NCBI GenBank assembly: GCA_914767885.1
Contig: CAJZBQ010000032.1
Span: forward strand, 496,001 to 560,000
Length of the DNA: 64,000 bases
Direction of reading: 5' to 3'
Source: Blepharisma stoltei
Lineage: Eukaryota > Ciliophora > Heterotrichea > Heterotrichida > Blepharismidae
In this document: piece after piece, positions 55,851 through 64,000 of the stretch
Position numbering within the stretch: position 1 is the first letter of the stretch
Layout: each line of letters opens with the position of its first letter
Notes under the pieces: generated by a model
What the model was told of the DNA's origin: nothing
The model's database searches: none
Seen by the model: the letters and a program-made list of their open reading frames with translations, nothing else
Made by a program: the position numbers and the translations under genes

Positions 55851-58800
55851 ATGGAATCAGATCATGAAGATCTTGGAGGTGAAGTTTTCACATGGGGCTC
55901 AGGTGAAATGGGACAGCTAGGATTTTCACCAATCGAAGTCGCACAACTGCCAAAAGATTCAGAAAGTTTTCCATATCAGCCTTTTCCAGTCCCAATAAGA
56001 ACTCTGTCAGGCTATGTTATCACCCAAGTAGCCGGTGGCGATGGCCACTCGCTTGCAGTTACAAGTAATGGCCGGGTTTATTCATGGGGTGCAAGTGCGT
56101 GTGGCCAGCTCGGACTAAGCGATATAGATCAAATGCCAAAAGATTCTGAAGGATATCCCTATCATCCAGAGCCCAGACTTACAGAAGGACTTTTAGATTT
56201 CAAAATTGTTTTGGTTTCTTGTGGAGACGCACATACAGCTGCACTCACATCAGAAGGAATTGTTCTTACATGAGGTGGGGGAGGCTGTGGACAACTAGGC
56301 CATCCAGATACTTTAAATATGCCAAAAGATGATGATGGATGCCCGTTTCAGCCGGAGCCGAGGATAGTGGACTCTTTAAATGTATCAATAAAACATATAA
56401 GCTGTGGAAAAGCGCATACAGTCGCAATAAGTGAAGAAGGACTTATGTATACGTGAGGAGCTGGGGCATGTGGACAACTGGGACATCCGGATACGTCGGT
56501 GTTTCCTTTGGATGAAGATGGGTATCCATATCATCCAGTCCCGAAATTAGTATCTGCACTTAGAGCTTATAAGCTGAAAATGGCAGCTTGTGGAGATGTA
56601 CATACTCTGGCTCTATCAGAAGAAGGAAGCTTATATTGCTTTGGGGGTGGGAGTTTCGGCCAATTAGGTTTAGGAAACATAAAAAACTTGCCTGTAGATG
56701 TTGATGATTGCCCGTTTATGCCGATTCCTAAACAAATAGAAACTCTTAAAAAAACAAAAATTTCATATATTGCATGTGGAGATTCTCATAGTATGGCTGT
56801 TACAGTAAATGGAGAACTATATGGCTGGGGAGCTGCAGCTTGTGGGCAACTAGGCATTGAAGATACAGCCTATTTACCAAAAGATCAAGAAGAGTCTCCT
56901 TATGAACCTTTGCCTAGACTGATTACAGAGCTAAAAGGGAAAATCGTTACTTCAGTCGCATGTGGAGAAGCCCATACTTTGGTACTCACAGACCGAGGAG
57001 TACTATATAGCTTTGGTGCTTCAAGTTGTGGGCAACTAGGACTTCTACAGCAAGATCTCACAGACAACACAAAAAGAAGGATTGCAAGATCTATACGAGA
57101 CTCCGAACAAAAATCAGTTAATTATCAGCCGACGCCTAAACTAATATCTCAATTGCTATCTAGAAAAGTTTTAGCTATCGCCTGCGGAGGTGTTCATAAT
57201 ATTGTTATAGCAGAGCCATCACCCCAATCGCTTGCTGCAGATTTGTATTCTTCATTCAAACAAGGGCTATTTACAGATGTGAATTTTGTGTTTAAAGTAG
57301 GATCAAGAGAAGAAATCATAAGTTGCCATAAGATTGTGCTTGCAAGTCGTTCTGACTATTTTAAGCAATTATTAAAAAATACGTCGACGATAGAAATGAC
57401 GTATTCAAAAGAAGCATTCAGCAAAGTAATTGAGTATATCTATTTGGACGATATGGAAATTCTACTGGAAACAATATCATCTTGCAAATCTTATGACCAA
57501 GTTGTAGAACTCTTAGAATTAGCAAATAATTTTAAATTAAGTGAACTGCAAAAAGCCTGCCAAACCCATCTAATGCAAATTTTAAGACCCTATATACCAG
57601 ATCCTTTGCCAATAGACCATGGAAATAATTTGAAAGGGCTAATATTCTTGCCTGATGGGCGAGCTGCAATTTTACCATCAGCTGCTTATCAAAGAATGCT
57701 ATCAGAGTCCATAATGCTTGATACTAGAGACCAAAATTCTCCTGAAGTGGAGCCTAGGCTGTATCCATTGGGTATGAATTTGCTTAAAGAGCTAAATTCT
57801 CCCGAATTCAGCGATGTCACTTTAATTGTTGAAGGAAAGCCTATTTATGCTCATAGAGTCATAATTGCTGCACAAAGTCAATATTTTTCTGCTTTATATA
57901 GCCATGGATTTCGAGAAGCTAGAGAAGGGATAGTTGAAATTGGAGATGTTACATATAATGGAATGATGAATTTATTAAGGTATTGCTATAGTGATGAACT
58001 ACAAATCGACCTAGATACAGTTCTTGATTTGTTTACATTGTGTGAAAGATTTTCTGGGCTCAGCAAATTTATCCAAAACATCAGGAAGCTGGCTTTGAGA
58101 AAAATTTCTGAAAGTCGTTTTAGCAAGAAAACCATGAAGTCTGTTTTTGGAAAAAATAGTTAAGTCGAATAAAATAAACTTTTAATAGAAAATTTTAACC
58201 GACTTGCAATGGTTTTCATTTAATAGACATGGATAAATGGTATGAAGTCGGAGAAGCAAAATACTAGCGTGACTGAGAAATGAAAAATAGCAGAGTTGGA
58301 GATAAGAAATCTACATAAGTCGCGATCTTAGGTTATCGGCAAGTTGGTGCTAAAATTAACGGAAATTTTGATGAACCCTACCAAGTCTTCAATATAAAAC
58401 CAATACAAGTCGAGTAATTAAAATATGATCAGATCAATTAATCTAAATTTAAAAAAAAACACCATTTTCTTATATTTTTTCGATAATGTAAAATATATAT
58501 AAATTTCAGTGTCGTGATTATGAAACCATTTATAGTAGAGAAATTAAAACTGTAGCAGGTAGGCTATGAGAAATATTAGGAAGTCGTTGCGAGTTTTAGT
58601 ATCCAATAAAATAAGTATAGTCGATTAAAAAAAAAATAATTAAATTAAAATCTTTGATTGGGGGTCTTAAAATAAGGCATATAAAATTAAATATGAATCC
58701 AAGATTTACTCACCCTCTTTACGGCAATTTCGCAGAGATACTCAGAACTGAAGATAACGCAATAAATTGGTGCCAAGAAGTGAAAATAATGCAGCCAAAC

Positions 58801-60435
58801 ATTTGTGATATATGCCATAATCCATGACTCTCTTATTGAAATGGAGGATCTATGTTTCTACGTTGTACTTTATGCAATTTAAGTTTTTCAATTCGAAGAA
58901 GATCCATATTTTTCCCAATCAAGACTCTCAATAAGCAAGATGGTTAGGTTAATTTTCCATTGTTTCGTCCGAGAACAGTCCATGATAACTATTGTTGAAG
59001 ACAGCGAAATATCAAAAGATGCTGTTATAAAGCTGTTTAAAAAGCTGAGAGCTTTAATAAGTGAACATGAGATTGAAAATTATTTTACTGATAATCAGCT
59101 TGGAATAGAAGATGAAGATGGCAAGATCATCCAACTGTAGAACTTGATGAAACTCATATTATGACTATGGATCATGATCCCAAATGGCTATTTCGGAATT
59201 TTTTGACAGAGGAACAGAAGACTATAGATTTTACTATGTAGGCAACGATAGAACTTGGGAAAATTTATCAGGATATATTCTAAATGCAGTATCAAACGAT
59301 CAAACGAATGCTACAGAAGTATTTACAGATGGCTGAGCAGCTTACAGACAGCTTCCAACATTAGGATATCGTCATTCAATTGTTTTTCATAATCAAGACT
59401 TTGGAATTGGAAGGCAAACAACTAATCATATTGAAAACGTTTGGAGCAGGCTAAAAAGACTAAAGGCTTATAGAAATGGTTTTCGCCCAAAAAATGAAAA
59501 AGATTTGGATAATTACTGTATGTTTTTTTATTGGCTTCTCAAACTAAAAAATATACCAGAAAGAATAGACTCATTGATACAAATTTTAAATATCTCTAAA
59601 TTTTAATTTAATTATTTTTTTTAATCGACTATACTTATTTTATTGGATACTAAAACTCGCAACGACTTCCTAATATTTCTCATAGCCTACCTGCTACAGT
59701 TTTAATTTCTCTACTATAAATGGTTTCATAATCACGACACTGAAATTTATATATATTTTACATTATCGAAAAAATATATAAGAAAATGGTGTTTTTTTTT
59801 TTTTAAATTTAGATTAATTGATCTGATCATATTTTAATTACTCGACTTGTATTGGTTTTATATTGAAGACTTGGTAGGGTTCATCAAAATTTCCGTTAAT
59901 TTTAGCACCAACTTGCCGATAACCTAAGATCGCGACTTATGTAGATTTCTTATCTCCAACTCTGCTATTTTTCATTTCTCAGTCACGCTAGTATTTTGCT
60001 TCTCCGACTTCATACCATTTATCCATGTCTATTAAATGAAACCATTGCAAGTCGGTTAAAATTTTCTATTAAAAGTTTATTTTATTCGACTTAACTATTT
60101 TTTTTCCAAAAACAGACTTCATGGTTTCTTGCTAAAACGACTTTCAGAAATTTCTCAAAGCCAGCTTCCTGATGTTTTGGATAAATTTGCTGAACCGATT
60201 TTCTGTGCCTGGAGTGAAACAAAGAGGCGAATTCCAGCTTGTGCCCAGTTTGAGCGTTGAAAGAGCTGCACAACTGTTTAAGTATGCCAAAAATTTCCAA
60301 TGCGGACGGCTAAAGGAGATTTGTTTAGTGTATATTGAAGAGCACTTTAATCAAGTTATTGGAACGCAGGCTTTCGAGGATCTTGATAAAGATAGCATTT
60401 TGGAAATTATGAGATTTAATAAATGCTATAGATAA
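55851..60435 (+). CDS. RCC1-repeat protein with two BTB domains, split by a Merlin-type transposon
   Basis: Residues 1-460 are a seven-bladed RCC1 propeller with ciliate-style insertions (repeated WGxGxxGQLG and CGDxHTxAL motifs). Two BTB domains follow (DVNFVFKVGSREEIISCHKIVLASR and DVTLIVEGKPIYAHRVIIAAQ), like RCBTB proteins, whose BTB domains recruit cullin-3 or dimerise. TGA Trp occurs at 56271 and 56454. The second BTB domain is cut at CERFS by a 2.1-kb transposon (58057-60196); precise deletion joins it to VPGVKQRGEFQLVPSLS and a BACK-like tail, 811 aa in all. Confidence 0.9.
58057..60196 (+). mobile_element. Merlin-type DNA transposon with about 590-bp terminal inverted repeats
   Basis: The ends GG[C/T]TCAGCAAATTTATCC are inverted and the match continues for nearly 600 bp on each side. 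GATTTTCTG, 9 bp, flanks the element at 58048-58056 and 60197-60205; Merlin elements make 8-9 bp duplications. The interior holds a decayed DDE transposase gene. Confidence 0.93.
58693..59606 (+). pseudogene. Decayed Merlin/IS1016-type transposase
   Basis: The translated pieces show an N-terminal zinc ribbon (CDICH...CTLC), the first catalytic Asp in VELDETH, the second in TDGWAAYRQL and the Glu in TNHIENVWSRLKR, the DDE layout of the IS1595/IS1016/Merlin superfamily. The reading frame shifts near 58938, near 59130 and near 59190, so no intact protein is made. TGA is used as Trp in conserved places, so the element evolved under the host code. Confidence 0.85.
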
Positions 60436-60462
60436 TGTTATTGATATTTAAGGTTTTGATTA

Positions 60463-61980
60463 TTATGAGTTTATAATAAAATTGTGAATGTCAGTATCGA
60501 AACTGATTTCATTGTAAATTGAAATAAATTCTGATGACTCTTTTTCGTTGGCTAAATCTATAGAATTAGATGAATCAGATTGATATTTTGACTTGTCAAT
60601 ATATTGCAATATGCTTTCATTTTGCTTATCTGAGTCTCCCCTTTCTACAAATGAATCTTGGAGATATTCAAATTTATTAATCATATCATCCCAACTTTTG
60701 ATATATTTCTGCTTTCTCTCTTCCAATGCCACTTCTTCTGCGTGGATTTCTTTATATTTTTCAGATATCTCTAATTCTTTTTCGCAGATTATTTCGTCTC
60801 TTTTTTCTATTTCTTTTAAAACCTTTTGTAGAATTTCTTGTGAAGATTCTATTTCTTGCTTTTCCCTCATGCTTTGCTCTAAGAAGTCATTTTTTTCATT
60901 TTCAAATAATATTTTTGCTTCATTTAGCTCGCTTTCTTTTCTGGCTATCAAGCTTAATTGATTTCTAATACTGGCTTCTTTTTCTATCAGCTCATTATCT
61001 TTTTCCATAAGCTTTACTTGCATTTCATCTATTTCATACATATTTGTTTGAGAAATCAAATCATTATACTGTGCTTCTTTACTTTTTAGAACGAATTCTC
61101 TTGCTATTAGCTCGTTATTTTTTTCTTCTCATTGGTTTATCTGATTTGAAAGATTTGCTTCTTTTCTTTTTAAGATTTCATATTTTTGTTTTATGTCATC
61201 GTTCTCAATTTGAGAAATAATATCATTTATTTTCAGCCTACATTCAAGCTCAATATAAAGGCTATCAAGCTTATTAGCTTTCGCCACATTTTCTTTATCT
61301 TTCAATTCAACAAATTTAATTTTTTTTGCTAATTCAGCATCTCATTGAGCCAGATACTTTTCTTTGCTCATTAGCTCTCGAGTTTTTCTCTCCAAACATT
61401 CAGAAAACCGCTTTATTTCATTATCAGCATTTTCTCTATGGGTGCTATTTTGATTATTTTGCCGATTATCAGTATTCTTTAATTCAGCTAAGCTTTTGTC
61501 AATAATTTCATCAATGTTTATTTTTCCTGAAAGATTTTTCCTATGCTGATTTGAGGCCATTTCAGATGAAAGCTTAAGGCTTTCTTCTCTATTTTCTATT
61601 TCTTTTTGTCTTCTATCCAAGGCTGCACTTCATTCTTCAAGGCTAACAAGTTTATCTCTAACGGTTCTCAACAGTTTTGTTATATACTCATTGTTTTGCT
61701 TTGAATTAAATTCGTTAACTGTAGCGATATTTCCTTTAATGTCACCCATATTAGCACAATCAGTAAATTTAGGCTTATTTTGTGATTTCTTACTAGAATG
61801 GTTTATATTGGTATTTGTTTCGGCAGGGGTGGAATTATATGCACAGGCAAATGGATTTTCAAACTTTTTCTCAGGAGAGCTTTCTCTGTATTTTGTGAGT
61901 AATTTTTTAAGATCTTTCATATGAATAGTATCCAAGGCAATGGTATTGCAGATGCTAGAGGAATGATTGTGCTTTTTCAT
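60463..61980 (-). CDS. Long coiled-coil protein of 505 aa
   Basis: One frame from 61980 to 60463 with TGA Trp at about 61628, 61341 and 61133. After a 110-residue low-complexity head, almost everything from residue 110 to 440 is heptad-repeat coiled coil (KKIKFVELKDKENVAKANKL and similar) rich in Glu, Lys and Gln, with an acidic Ser-rich tail. Probably cytoskeletal or basal-body; no orthologue recognised. Its stop lies 27 bp from the convergent RCC1-BTB gene. Confidence 0.82.
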
Positions 61981-62077
61981 GAATAATTTATATGAGTAAC
62001 ATATTTTTACATAAAATCTAGAAATTTAAAATATGAAGAGTTTCTTTGGATTTTATATATTCTAGGTCTAATTAATA

Positions 62078-62857
62078 CTAACTGCAATTAGGAAAAGTAA
62101 ACCCACCGCATGCAAGTAAAACTATAAAGCCTATCACAACAAGCAAAATTGCAATAATAATCAAGCTGAGTTTGAAGTTTTTTCACCACATATGTCTTTT
62201 AACTCTTGTAGAAGTTTTTCTCAAAGTGACGGCTTGATCACTCATATATGCTGTCTTGCTAACCAAAAGCTCAATTTTATCTCCTCGGGCAAGAACTTTA
62301 TCAATATTTTCAATCATAACGTCTCTTGTCTTATCTAGCGTTTGCCTGACAATCTTCAGTTTATCTGCATTAGGATCTGTGTTAAAAAACTCCATTCTCT
62401 GTTTCATTATATACTTAATTATAAATATTAAAAAATTTGGCATAGTATTTACCCCTAAGTTTTTAACAGAAAAGAGAAATATTTAAGTCAATAATAATTT
62501 ATAGACTCTCTACTTAGATATATCTTCAAATTGCTTGCTGGCAGAAAATCCAATAGCTTTTTGAGCTTCTTCACCGAATTTTGCCTGGAATTTTTCTCTT
62601 AAGTCGAATAAGAAATTGTAAGCAGCTCTATTTGAGAAAGCAGCATCTGTCATACATAGATATGTGAAGCCAGAATCATTATGATAATGGAAAATATACT
62701 TATCTTCATAGGAATATGATATTGAGGAGTTTGGCTTTATTTTTTGAAGTATTTTTAGAGCCATCAGTTGAAAATTGCCTTCAGCCAGAGAGACTTCTGC
62801 AAGGGGTGTAGGATTATTGTCATTTGCGACAAGAGCATATATAATTGATGATGACAT
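62078..62857 (-). CDS. VAMP7-like longin R-SNARE, split by a 99-bp IES
   Basis: R-SNAREs of the VAMP7 class drive fusion of endosomal, lysosomal and secretory membranes. The N-terminal longin domain (IIYALVANDN...FHYHNDSGFTYLCMTD...RAAYNFLFDL) is followed by the SNARE motif with its central Arg (VLARGDKIELL), a Trp-Trp-Lys juncture (one W is TGA) and a transmembrane helix (LSLIIIAILLVVIGFIVLL) ending CGGFTFPNC as in VAMP7. Removing 62418-62516 joins FEDISK to YIMKQRMEFF and gives 226 aa, close to the 220 aa of the animal protein. Confidence 0.93.
62418..62516. mobile_element. 99-bp TA-bounded IES in the VAMP7-like gene
   Basis: TACTTA occurs at both edges (62412-62417 and 62511-62516), so the cut may be at TA or at the 6-bp repeat with the same product. 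The insert has stops in every relevant frame and no GT...AG intron of the usual size. Confidence 0.82.
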
Positions 62858-63176
62858 TTCTTGTAAATTATGGCATTGAAATCAATTGATTACAGATAAA
62901 AATTTAATGAATTCTGCTAATTATTAAAAAGGCTTTTATTTTCAATTAATTCAGCAAGCAATTTTAATCTTTTTGAAAATAATCGAAAGTTCTTAAATAT
63001 GCATTAGAACGTTGTAAATTTGAATCATCTAAAATAGTAAGCTACTTTGAGCAAATGACCATCTTAAATTCTAAATTTCAATGCTTTTTAACTTAGAAGC
63101 TTTGAGCTTTCAAAAAGATACCAACACACACAGTTTTAGAAAAATGTAATATATCATATTCAAAATACATTATAAA
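62858..63176. other. AT-rich intergenic stretch between divergent genes
   Basis: Presumed shared promoter region of the VAMP7-like and TPR genes. No element ends or RNA gene seen. Confidence 0.55.
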
Positions 63177-64000
63177 ATGTCAAATAAAAGATTAGTTGAT
63201 TCAGCTTTAGGCGTAATTTATAATTAGAGCCAAGCAGTTGCCTTTAATTACAATAAGCTCGCAGTCGAATGTATGAAATCAAATAACCTCGAGCTTGGCT
63301 TAGACTTACTTCAAAAAGCATATAAGATTACAAAAAATCTTCCATCAAATAGTAATCATCTTCTCAAGCTAACAACCCTCAATAATTTAAGCTGCGCTTA
63401 TATGAGAATAAGCAGCATAAAGCAGGCCAAAGAAATTCTTAATGAAGCTTTGGAAGTTGCCTCCACATTATCTACAGGATACAAAGAAATTGCTAGCACC
63501 TATTTGAATATCAGTGCAATTGAATCCTCATTTGGATTTCACAAGGAATCACTAGCCCACGCACAAAAAGCCTTAAAAACCCTTCAAGAAAATAACGAAA
63601 ACAGCTCATCAACAGCGATAATTGCATTTTATAATATCGGTTCTGAACAGCTTCAGTTGGGAATTATAGAAGGACTTGACAACTTAAAAACGAGCTATGA
63701 CTTAGCAAACTCAAATTTATCACCTAACGAGCCTTTAATTGAATATATCAAAAATAACTATGCCGATGCTTGCTTAAAATACAAAAAAGTCCCAAAAGCC
63801 GAGAAAATTATGCCGAATTTCAGAATAAAATCCAAAACTTCTGCTCAGAATTTCGACCACTTAAATTCACAAAAAATGATTTATAAAAGCCAAAAAACGT
63901 CTGAGTCTTCATCACATCCTAAAATAAAGGCAACACGGGCTGAAATCAGCGTAGCTAAAGGAGGGTCTTGTGATTATTCTAAAGGTGACGACAATTGAGC
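63177..64000 (+). CDS. TPR protein, incomplete at the 3' end
   Basis: The start is the ATG at 63177 (MSNKRLVDSALG); a 15-nt intron (63213-63227) follows. TPR-like helix pairs cover residues about 20-180 (LELGLDLLQKAYKITKNLP, AKEILNEALEVASTL, ESLAHAQKALKTLQ). The last codons end in TGA at 63996, which is Trp here, so the gene continues past the window. Family not identified. Confidence 0.8.
63213..63227 (+). other. 15-nt intron in the 3' TPR gene
   Basis: GTAATTTATAATTAG; removal skips an in-frame TAG and joins VDSALG to SQAVAFNYNK. Confidence 0.9.

Noticed and set aside
403-62516. Removal of the inserts as RNA, by hairpin-directed transposon splicing
   Set aside because: Possible for inverted-repeat elements in mRNAs, but it cannot explain the split tRNA, and the retroposons lack inverted ends. 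Not excluded for single cases.
1-64000. Karyorelict-type code (TAA/TAG as Gln, TGA as Trp or stop)
   Set aside because: Long conserved genes end at TAA or TAG and never contain them in frame once tiny introns and IESs are removed.

Overview
The window reads as germline (micronuclear-type) DNA of a heterotrich ciliate close to Blepharisma. Three signals point there. In-frame TGA must encode Trp in nearly every gene (for example the W of the kinase YRAPE motif at 53318 and of the cyclin-box VDW motif at 53888), while TAA and TAG end genes. The spliceosomal introns are 15-16 nt, GT...AG (ten seen). Coding regions are broken by TA- or TWA-bounded elements, and deleting each element together with one target-site copy restores a conserved reading frame, as expected for internal eliminated sequences (IESs) and transposons that are removed from the somatic genome.

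Layout. 1-2.3 kb: a small secreted protein, RNase H2 subunit B and a short hypothetical. 2.3-7.2 kb: RPC1, the largest subunit of RNA polymerase III, with a 15-nt intron, three short IESs and one MITE. 7.3-12 kb: proteasome chaperone PSMD9/Nas2, a tubulin-tyrosine-ligase-like protein split by a 700-bp fold-back element, and mitochondrial enoyl-CoA hydratase split by a SINE-like retroposon. 12-26 kb: hypotheticals, an LRR/coiled-coil protein with three MITEs, a TBC Rab-GAP, an EF-hand protein, an R2R3 Myb factor, a CX3C protein and an STPGR-repeat protein. 26.8-30.3 kb: a myristoylated LRR protein and two probable ciliate-type proteins. 30.5-39.4 kb: a 2,021-aa predicted GPI-anchored surface protein interrupted by a MITE and a 2.4-kb nested transposon. 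39.5-46.2 kb: a TPR protein, a tRNA-Gln gene split by a MITE, and small proteins crowded with MITEs. 46.3-51.7 kb: SAC3/GANP mRNA-export factor and DNAAF1 (LRRC50). 52-55.7 kb: a 701-aa F-box / pseudo-CDK / cyclin fusion followed by a second pseudokinase. 55.8-60.4 kb: an RCC1-BTB-BTB protein split by a Merlin-type DNA transposon. 60.4-64 kb: a coiled-coil protein, a VAMP7-like R-SNARE and a TPR protein running off the end.

Mobile DNA. The main class is a short non-autonomous family (family 1, 14 copies, about 240-400 bp) with poly-C ends, a GTGAGTGAAC-type box and 3-bp TWA target duplications. Families 2 and 3 have different boxes but the same plan. At the protein level the precisely deleted versions give whole-codon coding lengths for every interrupted gene except two (the TBC protein and the gene at 27665), where 1-2 nt are left unexplained.

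The genes are ordinary unlinked eukaryotic genes rather than a pathway cluster. The most novel item is the F-box/pseudo-CDK/cyclin fusion. The tRNA interrupted by a MITE is the strongest sign that these inserts are removed as DNA and not as RNA. All joins are inferred from reading frame and family conservation; no somatic or RNA data were available.
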